A stretch of DNA of 64,000 nucleotides, taken from NCBI GenBank assembly GCA_947494695.1, contig CANLWB010000010.1:160575-224574 (forward strand), in the 5' to 3' direction. Made by a program: the position numbers and the translations under genes. The notes below the pieces were generated by a model. It had not been told where the DNA came from. It made no database searches and saw nothing but the letters and a program-made list of their open reading frames with translations. Source of the DNA: an uncultured Flavobacteriaceae bacterium (GTDB lineage Bacteria > Bacteroidota > Bacteroidia > Flavobacteriales > Flavobacteriaceae). Shown one piece after another: positions 14,989 through 23,912 of the stretch. Within the stretch, counting starts at the first letter, position 1; each line of letters begins with the position of its first letter.

Positions 14989-16026
14989 ATGAAAGCAGAT
15001 AATATAATAGTTGGGATATCCATAGGTGATTTAAACGGAATAGGTGGTGAAATTGTTCTAAAAGCATTTGAAGACGCTAGGATTCTTGACTTTTGTACTC
15101 CGGTAATCTTTGCTTCGGCGAAAACAATGAATTTTTTTAAAACACATTTTAAGTCCGAAATCAACTTTCATAATGCCAATAATATAAAGCAATTGGCAAA
15201 GGGGAAAGTTAATGTTTTTAATTGTTGGAATAATCCCGTTAAGATTGAGTTTGGTAAAGAGGATACTAAAATAGGCGAGTATGCCATAAAATCTTTGGAA
15301 GCGGCAACAGAAGCATTAAAACATAAGAATATAGATGTTTTGGTTACGGCACCAATAAATAAACATAACATTCAATCTGAAGCATTTAAGTTTCCAGGGC
15401 ATACCGATTATCTGGCTCAGGAGTTGGAAGGAGAGAGTTTGATGTTTATGGTAACCGAATCTTTAAGAGTTGGTTTGTTAACAGACCATGTTCCCGTAAA
15501 AGATATTGTGGAACAGATTTCAGAAGACCTTATAACTAAAAAAGTAAATACGGTTTACCAGTCTCTTAAAAGAGATTTTAGAATTAGTAAACCCAAAATA
15601 GCTATGTTGGGAATTAATCCGCATACTGGAGATAATGGCGTGATTGGCAATGAAGATGATGTTGTATTAAGACCAACCATTAAGAAAATTAGAGAAGAAG
15701 GGACATTGGTTTTTGGCCCATATGCAGCAGATAGCTTTTTTGGTTCTAACAACTATAAGAACTTCGATGCCATTATAGCGACTTACCATGACCAGGGTTT
15801 AATTCCTTTTAAAACGTTGTCGTTTGGTAAGGGGGTTAATTTTACGGCAGGGTTAAACGGAATAAGAACTTCTCCAGACCATGGTACCGCTTATGAAATA
15901 GCTGGAAAAGGCCAAGCCGATGAAGGGTCGTTTAAGGAAGCCATTTTTACAGCCATGCAGATATATAGAAATAGGTGTGATTATGAAGAACTTACTTCAA
16001 ATCCGCTAAAAAAGATGGCCAAATAG
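14989..16026 (+). CDS. pdxA: 4-hydroxythreonine-4-phosphate dehydrogenase
   Basis: The PdxA enzyme of the pyridoxal 5'-phosphate pathway oxidises 4-phosphohydroxy-L-threonine using NAD. The start at MKADNIIVGIS is preferred because the longer frame would reach into the ribE promoter. Family motifs seen: GDLNGIGGEI at the N-terminus, TAPINKHNI, FPGHTDYLA (metal-binding His), YHDQGLIPFK and TSPDHGTAY. Length (345 residues) is close to the family norm. It is followed by yceD after about 77 bases containing a new promoter. Confidence 0.95.
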   Translation: MKADNIIVGISIGDLNGIGGEIVLKAFEDARILDFCTPVIFASAKTMNFFKTHFKSEINFHNANNIKQLAKGKVNVFNCWNNPVKIEFGKEDTKIGEYAIKSLEAATEALKHKNIDVLVTAPINKHNIQSEAFKFPGHTDYLAQELEGESLMFMVTESLRVGLLTDHVPVKDIVEQISEDLITKKVNTVYQSLKRDFRISKPKIAMLGINPHTGDNGVIGNEDDVVLRPTIKKIREEGTLVFGPYAADSFFGSNNYKNFDAIIATYHDQGLIPFKTLSFGKGVNFTAGLNGIRTSPDHGTAYEIAGKGQADEGSFKEAIFTAMQIYRNRCDYEELTSNPLKKMAK

Positions 16027-16055
16027 ATATGAACAAAAAAATGTTTATAAATATG

Positions 16056-16082
16056 TTGCGTAAATAAAAATTCATATATTTG
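16056..16082 (+). promoter_or_regulatory. Promoter of the yceD-rpmF gene pair
   Basis: TTG (16056-16058) and TATATTTG (16075-16082), spaced 16 bases apart, fit the Bacteroidetes -33/-7 pattern. They lie about 20 bases before the yceD start codon. Confidence 0.5.
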
Positions 16083-16103
16083 CAGGCTCAAAATAGATGA
16101 GGA

Positions 16104-16640
16104 ATGAAGCCATTGAAAGCGTTTAATATACCTTTTACAGGGTTAAAAATAGGAAAGCATCATTTTGAGTATAAGATAGAAGAAGCGTTCTTTGAACATT
16201 TTGAGTATACCGAGTTTAATGATGTAAACATCGATGTAAATGTTGAGCTTGAAAAAAAGACAACATTACTGGAATTACATTTTAAAGTTTCCGGATGGGT
16301 TAACATTCATTGCGATTTAACAAACGAACCCTTTAATCAAGCTATAGAAAATAAGTTTGATTTGGTAGTGAAGTTTGGAGATGAATTTAACGATGAGCAT
16401 ATTGATATCTTGATTATTCCCCATGGAAGTCATGAAGTCAATATACAACAATACATTTACGAATTGATCGTGCTGGCTGTTCCAACGAAACGAGTTCATC
16501 CAGGTGTTGAAGATGGAACTTTAGATTCAGACATACTTAAAAAACTAGAAGAATTAAGCCCCGAGCTTAAAGAAAATAAAGAAAAAGAGGATATTGATCC
16601 TCGTTGGAATACATTAAAAAAACTATTAACGGATAAATAA
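16104..16640 (+). CDS. YceD/DUF177 family protein
   Basis: A 178-residue DUF177 protein; family members are linked to 23S rRNA maturation and are almost always encoded just before rpmF, as here (8 bases apart). Seen: an N-terminal [11 protein letters not shown], the central [16 protein letters not shown] segment (the usual paired Cys positions are reduced to one), and the C-terminal [11 protein letters not shown] typical of the Bacteroidetes form. The charged linker [14 protein letters not shown] is also common. Function is inferred from family and gene order. Confidence 0.85.
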   Translation: MKPLKAFNIPFTGLKIGKHHFEYKIEEAFFEHFEYTEFNDVNIDVNVELEKKTTLLELHFKVSGWVNIHCDLTNEPFNQAIENKFDLVVKFGDEFNDEHIDILIIPHGSHEVNIQQYIYELIVLAVPTKRVHPGVEDGTLDSDILKKLEELSPELKENKEKEDIDPRWNTLKKLLTDK

Positions 16641-16648
16641 CATATAAC

Positions 16649-16849
16649 ATGGCACATCCTAAGAGAAAAATATCTAAAACGAGGAGAGATAAGAGAAGAA
16701 CTCATTATAAAGCAACTGCGCCACAGATTGCTACATGTCCTACAACAGGAGAAGCTCATTTATATCACAGAGCACATTGGCACGAAGGAAAGTTGTATTA
16801 CAGAGGTCAAGTTTTAATTGACAATACCGAAGTAGAAAACGTAGCATAA
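16649..16849 (+). CDS. rpmF: 50S ribosomal protein L32
   Basis: A 66-residue basic protein opening [20 protein letters not shown], the canonical L32 N-terminus. It lacks the CxxC pairs of the zinc-binding form apart from one Cys (ATCPTTGE), so it is the zinc-independent type. It ends with YYRGQVLID. It is cotranscribed with yceD and followed by a strong terminator. Confidence 0.95.
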   Translation: MAHPKRKISKTRRDKRRTHYKATAPQIATCPTTGEAHLYHRAHWHEGKLYYRGQVLIDNTEVENVA

Positions 16850-16870
16850 TAGCATACATGCACTTATAGA

Positions 16871-16896
16871 AACGCTCACCTGTGAGCGTTTTTTTT
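16871..16896 (+). terminator. Intrinsic terminator of yceD-rpmF
   Basis: Perfect 9-bp stem AACGCTCAC / GTGAGCGTT with a two-base loop followed by a run of seven or eight T residues, 21 bases after the rpmF stop. Confidence 0.9.
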
Positions 16897-17027
16897 ATAA
16901 CATGTTTTTTCAAAGACAAAAACAACTAAAAATGTGTGTTATTAAGTGAAAATTTAGTAGTTTTCACCAAATTTCGAGCGTTTTTGTCCGATTTTAATGA
17001 TTTTTTGGTCGAATTAACTATAAAGTT

Positions 17028-18029
17028 ATGAGTAAAATTTCAGCAGCGATTACGGCTGTCGGCGCATACGTGCCAGATTATGTATTAACCAATCAAATCC
17101 TTGAGACTATGGTTGATACTAATGATGAATGGATTACCACACGAACAGGGATTAAAGAGCGCAGAATTCTTAAAGACGAAGGAAAAGGAACCTCTTATTT
17201 AGCAATTAAAGCAGCCCAGGACCTTATTAACAAAAAAGGTATAGATCCCAAAGATATTGAACTTATTATTGTTGCGACAGCAACTCCTGATATGAAAGCG
17301 GCTTCAACTGCAGCTTACACAGCCTCGGAAATTGGAGCAGTGAATGCGTTTTCATTCGATATGGATGCCGCATGCTCAAGTTTCTTGTTTGGGATGTCTG
17401 TAGCAGCCGGTTATATCGAATCTGGAAGGTATAAAAATGTTTTATTAATTGGGGCAGATAAGATGTCTTCAATTATAAATTATAAAGATAGAGCTACTTG
17501 TATCATCTTTGGAGACGGTGCAGGAGCTGTGTTGTTCGAGCCGAATGATGAGAATTTAGGCCTAATAGACGAATATTTGAGAAGTGACGGTACAGGTAGA
17601 GAGTTTTTACAAGCGACCTATGGAGGATCGTTATACCCTTTAACGCCAGAGTCTATGGAGAAAGGCGGACAGTATGCGCATCAGGAAGGAAAGACCGTAT
17701 TTAAAAATGCAGTCTTCAATATGGCAGATGCCACAGCTAAGGTGTTAGAAAGAAATAACTTAAATAAAGATACCGTTTCCTGGTTAGTAGCACACCAGGC
17801 AAACAAACGTATTATTGATGCTACAGCGCAACGCATAGATTTAGCAGAGGAAAAGGTTATGATGAATATCCAAAAGTACGGTAACACAACCTCTGCGACC
17901 TTACCTTTACTCTTACACGATTACGAATCAAAACTAAAAAAAGGAGACAACTTAATTTTCGCGGCCTTTGGAGGCGGATTTAATTGGGGGTCCATTTACT
18001 TGAAATGGGCATATAATTCAGTAAACTAA
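17028..18029 (+). CDS. fabH: Beta-ketoacyl-ACP synthase III
   Basis: FabH condenses an acyl-CoA primer with malonyl-ACP to start fatty-acid synthesis. The catalytic triad is visible: Cys in DMDAACSSFLF (about residue 114), His in WLVAHQANKRI (about 246) and Asn in YGNTTSAT (about 284). ATRTG-type N-terminal sequence (TTRTGIKERR) and the C-terminal AFGGGFNWGS are also canonical. Length 333 is standard. It lies 21 bases before accB, so fatty-acid initiation and carboxylation genes are coregulated. Confidence 0.96.
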   Translation: MSKISAAITAVGAYVPDYVLTNQILETMVDTNDEWITTRTGIKERRILKDEGKGTSYLAIKAAQDLINKKGIDPKDIELIIVATATPDMKAASTAAYTASEIGAVNAFSFDMDAACSSFLFGMSVAAGYIESGRYKNVLLIGADKMSSIINYKDRATCIIFGDGAGAVLFEPNDENLGLIDEYLRSDGTGREFLQATYGGSLYPLTPESMEKGGQYAHQEGKTVFKNAVFNMADATAKVLERNNLNKDTVSWLVAHQANKRIIDATAQRIDLAEEKVMMNIQKYGNTTSATLPLLLHDYESKLKKGDNLIFAAFGGGFNWGSIYLKWAYNSVN

Positions 18030-18050
18030 CCATTAACTAATTAGCAAATT

Positions 18051-18533
18051 ATGGATATAAAAGAGATTCAAAACTTAATCAAGTTTGTAGCCAAATCTGG
18101 TGCAAGTGAGGTTAAACTAGAAATGGATGATATTAAGATCACGATTAGAACGGGATCAGAATCCGATACAACTATTGTACACCAGGTTCCTGCTGCTATA
18201 CCACAAGCTGCTGCTCCGGTTGCTCCACAGGCTCCGGTTGTAACAGAGATTAAAGCAGAAACAGGTCAGCCAGCGGCATCCGATGAGTCAAAATATATTA
18301 CAATAAAATCTCCTATAATCGGAACATTCTATAGAAAACCTTCTCCAGATAAACCATTATTTGTTGAGGTTGGACAAACAATTGCAGAAGGAGATGTACT
18401 ATGTATTATCGAAGCTATGAAACTTTTCAATGAAATCGAATCTGAAGTTTCTGGAAAGGTAGTAAAAGTGTTGGTTGACGATTCTTCACCTGTAGAATTT
18501 GATCAACCATTATTTTTAGTAGACCCGTCATAA
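18051..18533 (+). CDS. accB: Biotin carboxyl carrier protein of acetyl-CoA carboxylase
   Basis: A 160-residue protein with a short N-terminal helical domain, a Pro/Ala-rich flexible linker (about 50-80) and a C-terminal biotinyl domain. The biotinylation site is the Lys in IEAMKLFNEIE (about residue 124). The carrier shuttles carboxybiotin between AccC and the carboxyltransferase. It is placed between fabH and accC, the conserved order in Bacteroidetes. Confidence 0.95.
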   Translation: MDIKEIQNLIKFVAKSGASEVKLEMDDIKITIRTGSESDTTIVHQVPAAIPQAAAPVAPQAPVVTEIKAETGQPAASDESKYITIKSPIIGTFYRKPSPDKPLFVEVGQTIAEGDVLCIIEAMKLFNEIESEVSGKVVKVLVDDSSPVEFDQPLFLVDPS

Positions 18534-18539
18534 CCTATT

Positions 18540-18612
18540 AAAAATTCCAAGATACAAATCTCAAAATCCAATGTTTGGAATTTGGCGATTGGAATTTGTA
18601 ATTTTTAATTCA
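18540..18612. repeat. Flavobacterial extragenic inverted repeat between accB and accC
   Basis: The spacer contains AAAAATTCCAAGATAC, then TCCAATGTTTGGA and TTGGAATTTGTAATTTTTAA, which fold into an A+T-rich hairpin. Repeats of this AATTCCAA-type composition are common between genes in Flavobacteriaceae. It splits an otherwise tightly packed operon. Confidence 0.55.
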
Positions 18613-18619
18613 ACAAGTT

Positions 18620-19975
18620 ATGTTCAAAAAAATATTGATTGCCAATAGAGGCGAAATAGCGCTACGTGTTATTAGAACCTGTAAAGAAATGGGTATTCGA
18701 ACAGTGGCGGTTTATTCGACAGTAGACCAGGAAAGTTTACATGTGAAGTTTGCAGATGAAGCAGTTTGTATTGGTCCTGCAGCGAGCAGTGAGTCCTATT
18801 TGAAAATGTCAAATATTATTGCAGCAGCAGAAATAACGAATGCGGATGCAATTCATCCAGGATATGGATTCTTATCTGAAAATGCTAAGTTTTCCAAAAT
18901 TTGCGATGAACACGGGATAAAGTTTATTGGAGCCTCTTCGGAGATGATCGATAGAATGGGAGATAAATCGAATGCCAAGGCTACTATGAAGGCGGCCGGT
19001 GTTCCGTGTGTCCCCGGAAGTGAAGGGATTATAGAGTCCTTCGAAGAATGTGAAAAAATAGCAGTAGAAACTGGGTATCCGGTCATGCTAAAAGCGTCTG
19101 CCGGTGGTGGAGGTAAAGGTATGCGAGCGGTATGGAAACCAGAAGATCTAAAAGATGCCTGGGATTCTGCAAAACAAGAAAGTAAAGCTGCTTTTGGAAA
19201 TGATGATATGTATATGGAAAAGCTTATTGAAGAGCCAAGACATATCGAAATTCAGGTTGTTGGAGATTCTCGTGGTAAAGCTTGTCATTTATCTGAAAGA
19301 GATTGTTCTGTACAACGTCGCCACCAAAAGCTTACAGAAGAAACACCATCTCCTTTTATGACCAATAAGCTTCGTAAAGATATGGGAGAAGCTGCAGTTA
19401 AAGCGGCAGAATATATTAAATACGAAGGTGCTGGAACGGTTGAGTTCCTGGTAGATAAACACCGTAATTTCTATTTCATGGAAATGAATACACGTATTCA
19501 AGTTGAACACCCCATTACAGAGCAGGTGATCGATTTCGACTTAATTCGTGAGCAAATACTAGTAGCAGCAGGCGTGCCAATTTCAGGAAAGAACTATACG
19601 CCTAAATTACACTCTATAGAATGTCGTATTAATGCGGAAGATCCGTTTAACGGATTTAGACCATCACCAGGCGTGATTACTACCTTGCATGCTCCCGGAG
19701 GTCATGGTGTACGTCTAGATACTCATGTATATGCAGGTTATGCAATACCTCCTAACTACGATTCTATGATTGCTAAACTAATTACAACAGCTCAAACCAG
19801 AGAAGAGGCTATCAATAAAATGAAACGCGCTTTAGATGAGTTTGTTATAGAAGGTATTAATACAACGATTCCTTTCCATAGACAACTTATGGATCACCCT
19901 GATTATTTAGCAGGTAATTATACGACTAAGTTCATGGAAGACTTCGTTATAGAAAAAGAAGTAGAAGAAGAATAA
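18620..19975 (+). CDS. accC: Acetyl-CoA carboxylase, biotin carboxylase subunit
   Basis: AccC carboxylates biotin on AccB using ATP and bicarbonate. Visible motifs: [19 protein letters not shown] at the N-terminus, the glycine-rich ATP-grasp loop [12 protein letters not shown] (about residue 156), [11 protein letters not shown], and [11 protein letters not shown] (about 290), with the catalytic Arg in the latter. Length 451 matches the family. It ends the fabH-accB-accC cluster; a strong terminator follows within a few bases. Confidence 0.97.
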   Translation: MFKKILIANRGEIALRVIRTCKEMGIRTVAVYSTVDQESLHVKFADEAVCIGPAASSESYLKMSNIIAAAEITNADAIHPGYGFLSENAKFSKICDEHGIKFIGASSEMIDRMGDKSNAKATMKAAGVPCVPGSEGIIESFEECEKIAVETGYPVMLKASAGGGGKGMRAVWKPEDLKDAWDSAKQESKAAFGNDDMYMEKLIEEPRHIEIQVVGDSRGKACHLSERDCSVQRRHQKLTEETPSPFMTNKLRKDMGEAAVKAAEYIKYEGAGTVEFLVDKHRNFYFMEMNTRIQVEHPITEQVIDFDLIREQILVAAGVPISGKNYTPKLHSIECRINAEDPFNGFRPSPGVITTLHAPGGHGVRLDTHVYAGYAIPPNYDSMIAKLITTAQTREEAINKMKRALDEFVIEGINTTIPFHRQLMDHPDYLAGNYTTKFMEDFVIEKEVEEE

Positions 19976-19980
19976 TGAAG

Positions 19981-20010
19981 AACTCCGAAAGCAATTTCGG
20001 AGTTTTTTGT
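19981..20010 (+). terminator. Intrinsic terminator after accC
   Basis: Nine-bp perfect stem AACTCCGAA / TTCGGAGTT with a six-base loop and a following T-run, five bases after the accC stop. Confidence 0.9.
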
Positions 20011-20356
20011 TTTAAATCACTTTGAAACTTAATTGTTGTTTAGATTTATGCCTGGAAATGATTACTAGTTTAAGCGTGACCTGTCCCTCATGGCGTTTTT
20101 TATTCAGACTTATCTTCAAATAGAGAGACTCAATAATGATAACATTTAAACGTTTACGATCTCACGTTTTTATTTTAAAAAAAGGTATATTGCATTAGGG
20201 TGACAGGGCGAGAAATACTATATATTCCTATGCTATTACTCTAAATAGCATCATTGATGATTTAAGGTTTTGGGAATCTTAATCTCGTGAAAAATGTATG
20301 GGACATTTTAGCTGTAGAGAAAGGTACAAGTAGATTTAAAGTGTAAATTATTTAGA
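20011..20356. other. Intergenic spacer before mtgA
   Basis: About 345 A+T-rich bases. Short reverse-complementary pieces GACCTGTCCCT and AGGGTGACAGGGC lie about 120 bases apart and may be decayed repeat ends. No gene or clear promoter was identified. Confidence 0.4.
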
Positions 20357-21070
20357 TTGATAAGGAGGTTTCTAAAATTCATATTTAAAATCACACTGTG
20401 GTTTGTTATTTTATCCGTAATCTGGGTGTTTGCTTATAAATGGATAGCAGTACCGGTCACACCGCTCATGTTTATACGTAGTTCTCAAAGCAAAGGCGGT
20501 GTCAAGGATGTAAAGTGGAAACATAGTTGGGTGCCAATCGAAGAAATTTCTGTGAATTTACAGCTAGCCGTTATTTGTAGCGAAGATCAAAACTTTTTAA
20601 ATCACAAAGGGTTTGATATGAAAGCCATAGAAAAAGCACTTAAGCATAACAAAAATGGTCAAAAATTAAGAGGTGCTAGTACGATATCTCAGCAAACGGT
20701 TAAAAATGTTTTTTTATGGCCAGAACGTAGCTGGTTCCGTAAAGGGTTGGAAGCTTATTTTACGTTCTTAATTGAGCAAATTTGGTCTAAAGAGCGCATT
20801 ATGGAAGTGTATTTAAACAGTATTGAAATGGGTGATGCTATTTACGGGGCCGACGCGGCGGCAGAATACTGGTTTAAACAATCGGCGGGAAACCTATCAA
20901 AATTTGAAGCCGCAGCTATTGCAGCTATTTTACCAAATCCTAGAAAGTATAGAGCTAATCCGGCATCGGAATACATTGAATCTAGAAAAACTTGGATTGT
21001 TAGACAAATGGGTTATTTTGGACCCTTAGATTATACAAATACTCATGAAAGAGAACCTTCTGGAAATTAA
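20357..21070 (+). CDS. mtgA: Monofunctional biosynthetic peptidoglycan transglycosylase
   Basis: A 237-residue GT51 enzyme anchored by an N-terminal membrane helix (about 5-25). Family motifs: CSEDQNFLNHKGFD (catalytic Glu of ED-NF-H), GASTISQQTVKN, WSKERIMEVYLN and PNPRKYR. It polymerises lipid II into glycan strands without a transpeptidase domain. The start is a TTG; no nearby ATG gives the membrane anchor. Its 3' end overlaps the next gene by 26 bases. Confidence 0.93.
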   Translation: MIRRFLKFIFKITLWFVILSVIWVFAYKWIAVPVTPLMFIRSSQSKGGVKDVKWKHSWVPIEEISVNLQLAVICSEDQNFLNHKGFDMKAIEKALKHNKNGQKLRGASTISQQTVKNVFLWPERSWFRKGLEAYFTFLIEQIWSKERIMEVYLNSIEMGDAIYGADAAAEYWFKQSAGNLSKFEAAAIAAILPNPRKYRANPASEYIESRKTWIVRQMGYFGPLDYTNTHEREPSGN

Positions 21071-21509
21071 GAAACATCTGTATTTACAATGTCAGGATGC
21101 TGTAAATAATAGATTTGAAACGGTGCAACGTACCATGAAAGAAATTCAGGAGTCGTTACTTTCGGAAACCAAAAGTACTGCTGGAGACAAGCATGAAACC
21201 GGACGAGCTATGTTGCAATTAGAACGGGAAAAAGCCGGTAATCAGTTGGCCGAAATTCAAAAAATAATAGAGGTTTTATCTAAAATAGACGTTTCTAAAA
21301 CTTTAAATGTAGTCGGTTTGGGAAGTTTGATCTATACATCGCAAGCCAATTATTTTATTGCGGTGAGTACTGGAGAATTAATAGCTGAAAGCCGTAAATT
21401 TTATGCCATTTCTCCCAATACCCCAATTGGCAAATTATTGCTTGGGAAAAGTGTTGGTGATACGATAGAATTTAGAGGGCAGAGGATATTGCTCAATGAA
21501 ATTATTTAA
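21045..21509 (+). CDS. GreA/GreB-like protein
   Basis: A 154-residue protein with an N-terminal charged helical hairpin (about 1-80, with ETGRAMLQLEREKAGNQLAE) and a C-terminal small beta domain (IGKLLLGKSVGDTIEFRG). This is the layout of Gre transcript-cleavage factors and their relatives; the LLGKSVGDTIEF stretch matches the FKBP-like Gre C-domain. Such proteins are sometimes mislabelled 3-oxoacyl-ACP synthase in Flavobacteria. The acidic tip residues needed for cleavage are not certain. It overlaps the mtgA 3' end. Confidence 0.65.
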   Translation: MKENLLEIKKHLYLQCQDAVNNRFETVQRTMKEIQESLLSETKSTAGDKHETGRAMLQLEREKAGNQLAEIQKIIEVLSKIDVSKTLNVVGLGSLIYTSQANYFIAVSTGELIAESRKFYAISPNTPIGKLLLGKSVGDTIEFRGQRILLNEII

Positions 21510-21539
21510 AAATTTTATGATGTTAAGTTTGAAGAATGT

Positions 21540-21836
21540 CTATGACATTGGTAATATCTCTATTACTTTTCCATAAACATGTTTAGTCCATCCGTTAATT
21601 CTACCGTGATTATTACCAATTAACAATCCACGTTTGTTATTTTTTCCTTTCACAAGATGTGTAAAACAACGGCCCCTAACTTTACAATAAACAAGATCTC
21701 CCACTTCACAGTCTTCCCACGTAATGGGCTTTAGTTTAACAGGTTGTTTAGACTTTAGCAGAGGTAACATAGAATTACCAGGTTCTTTTGAAACAATGGT
21801 TTCACCATGTTGTAGTTTTTGAATTTTCCAATTCAT
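21540..21836 (-). CDS. S24/S26 signal peptidase-like small protein
   Basis: A 98-residue soluble protein with a PGNSMLP motif (Ser near residue 22) resembling the nucleophile box of S24/S26 peptidases, then CEVGDLVYCKV and GNNHGRINGW strands typical of the LexA/signal-peptidase beta fold. No membrane segment or recognition domain is present, and the general-base Lys is not obvious, so activity is uncertain. It is conserved-looking but isolated. Confidence 0.6.
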   Translation of the reverse strand: MNWKIQKLQHGETIVSKEPGNSMLPLLKSKQPVKLKPITWEDCEVGDLVYCKVRGRCFTHLVKGKNNKRGLLIGNNHGRINGWTKHVYGKVIEILPMS

Positions 21837-21936
21837 TATATATAATTTTAAACATTATGTAAGACACTATTATCTTACATAGCCTTTAAAATGTATAAAA
21901 GAACCTTTTCAATGAACTTGAGCAAAGATATATAAA

Positions 21937-22851
21937 TTATTTCACAATGCTTAACGAGACGATGTCTTCTAAAGGAATTGAAGTATCATTTTCAAAGAAT
22001 ATCATGTCTCCATTCAAATCGGCTTCAATTAAATAGTAGTAACCTTTGTAATATGATCGTTTTACGGTTGCCTTTAAGCTGGAGCTATCGTCTAATTTGA
22101 TTTGATGAGCATAAACAATACCGTGATTAGGGATCTCATTAAATTCTCCAAAAAATGAAGCTACTAATTTATGCTTCGGATGATTGTATAAATGCTGGGG
22201 TGCAGCGTTGACTAATATGTTATGGTCATGAAGTACGATCATGTCATCTGAGAAGGACAACACATCGTCTTTATCATGGGTAGCCACAATACAGGTGATG
22301 TTTTTTTCTTTTAGGTACTTGAAGAGATTTCGACGTAGTGACTGCTTTTTAAAATTATCGATATGACTAAAAGGCTCATCCAGTAAAATAATTTCAGGTT
22401 GCCTCGCAATGGCTTTGGCTAAGGCAACACGTTGTTTTTGTCCGCCGCTTAACTCCTTTACTTTAATATTAGCAAAAGGCCTTAGTTCTACAACATCTAA
22501 TAATTCGTTAATACGTTCCTGTTTTTCTTCTGGAAAGAAGTTAGAAAGAAAGGTTCCTATGTTTTCGGCAACAGTTGTGAAAGGCATGAGATCGAACTCC
22601 TGGGCTACATACTTCATAAAGTCTGGACCGATAATGAGATTATATTTGGGCCCCAAAATTTTGGAGTCTTTCCAGAAAATATGACCTTCATCTAAATCGT
22701 AAGTCCCATAAAGTAACTTTAAAAGGGTACTTTTCCCAGATCCACTTTCTCCTATAATTGAAAAATGTGCTCCTGCGGCAACATCAAAGCTTATGTTCCT
22801 TAAAATGGCTTGCTTTTTATAACGAAATGATATGTTTTTTACTTGAAGCAC
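21937..22851 (-). CDS. ABC transporter ATP-binding protein
   Basis: A 304-residue ATPase with Walker A GESGSGKST (about 37-45), Q-loop QEFD, signature LSGGQKQRVALAKA (about 137), Walker B IILLDEPF and switch His in ATHDKDD. An extra C-terminal ~80-residue TOBE-like region follows (VKRSYYKGYYYLIEA), as in importers for sulfate, molybdate, spermidine or iron. No permease or binding protein is adjacent, so the substrate cannot be named. Confidence 0.88.
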   Translation of the reverse strand: MLQVKNISFRYKKQAILRNISFDVAAGAHFSIIGESGSGKSTLLKLLYGTYDLDEGHIFWKDSKILGPKYNLIIGPDFMKYVAQEFDLMPFTTVAENIGTFLSNFFPEEKQERINELLDVVELRPFANIKVKELSGGQKQRVALAKAIARQPEIILLDEPFSHIDNFKKQSLRRNLFKYLKEKNITCIVATHDKDDVLSFSDDMIVLHDHNILVNAAPQHLYNHPKHKLVASFFGEFNEIPNHGIVYAHQIKLDDSSSLKATVKRSYYKGYYYLIEADLNGDMIFFENDTSIPLEDIVSLSIVK

Positions 22852-22969
22852 GATTCTTTTCGAAATGCAAAAATAGCATAAAAAATCTCCCCGGATTGAA
22901 ATCGATATTTATAACCGCTATTGCGATTAATTTTTTTCTTTTATTGTGTTCTCAAAATGTATCTGGGAG

Positions 22970-23323
22970 CTATTCGATGACAAAGCAGGATAGAACATTT
23001 TCTTTTAAATAAGGTTCTTGATTGACCCAAAATAAATAATCTACCTTTAAAAAGTTTTTTGCAAACCCATAAAGTAAAGTCACTTTGCTTTTTCGCGTTT
23101 TACCAATATAATTAGCATCCTGAATTGCTATTCCAATTGGGATATTAAAACGCCCTTCATGCATCATAGCCATAGGATGGTTGAACTGGGCTTTTCTAAG
23201 TACCATCAAATCGGGTGCTCCAAGCCCAACTCCAATATCGTTCCCATAATTTATAAAAACCTCTAATGATATAAAAATATATGCTTGCGTCTTCAGATAC
23301 ATCTTTATTTCGAAATATATCAC
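22970..23323 (-). pseudogene. Probable remnant of a larger secreted or glycosidase-like protein
   Basis: The frame of 117 codons encodes a convincing globular segment (DIGVGLGAPDLM, HEGRFNIPIGIAIQDANYIG, LLYGFAKNFLKVDYLFWVNQEPY) that looks like the C-terminal half of a barrel-type enzyme. The N-terminal ~25 residues look random, and there is no signal peptide or RBS. I therefore call it a truncated relic. Family identity is not certain. Confidence 0.4.
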
Positions 23324-23345
23324 TGCATTTATACTTTTATTTGTT

Positions 23346-23912
23346 TTAAGAAGTCATTTCAAATACTAAACTTTGGTATGTCTGAGCATGTCCTTTCTTT
23401 AAATATTCAAGGGCTTCGGCACCACCTAAACCCAGAATAGGTGCAAATGTAAATATATCGTTATGGGGTAGAACGCCTTGTTCAATAATGACTTGTTTAA
23501 ACAAAGATTCTCTTAGCCAAAATTCTCTTTCCTTAGGTGAAGTAAGAAACCTTTCGAAGAAGGATTCCAGGCTCCACGCGACGGTTTCAGTTTTTCGGTA
23601 TTGAATATCGATCATACAAACGTCCTCGTCTGTTTCACTCAGTTTTCGATAATAAAACAATTCGCCAAATCCCGAAATGGCAAAGGGGACATAATGTTCG
23701 ACAGTTTGCCCTAGCCAGGTCCAAAGCACAGACTCAAAATCCTTTGGGTTGACAGTTTCAAATAATCCGTCATTATACTTTCCAAATCCATCAGATGTCC
23801 AGAGGTCAATCATTAGTTTAGGCACTTTTTCCTTATACGCTTTAATTACGTTATTGGGAGCGGGAATTGCATTGGTCTGAATTTTAAAAGTTTCCTTAAA
23901 TACGTTCATCAT
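23346..23912 (-). CDS. GAD-like/DUF1851 (Tdi1-type immunity) protein
   Basis: A 188-residue soluble protein. The N-terminal half (DLWTSDGFGKYNDGLFETVNPKDFESVLWTW) matches GAD-related domains, and the C-terminal half (EFWLRESLFKQVI, GVLPHNDIFTFAPILGLGG) matches DUF1851, a combination found in Tdi1-type immunity proteins against secreted toxins. Seventeen bases overlap with the upstream SUFU-like gene, so the two are coupled. No toxin gene is adjacent; an orphan immunity role is inference. Confidence 0.75.
   Translation of the reverse strand: MMNVFKETFKIQTNAIPAPNNVIKAYKEKVPKLMIDLWTSDGFGKYNDGLFETVNPKDFESVLWTWLGQTVEHYVPFAISGFGELFYYRKLSETDEDVCMIDIQYRKTETVAWSLESFFERFLTSPKEREFWLRESLFKQVIIEQGVLPHNDIFTFAPILGLGGAEALEYLKKGHAQTYQSLVFEMTS

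Noticed and set aside
20068..20205. Possible terminal inverted repeats of an insertion element before mtgA
   Set aside because: The matching pieces are about 11 bases and imperfect, and no transposase fragment lies between them.
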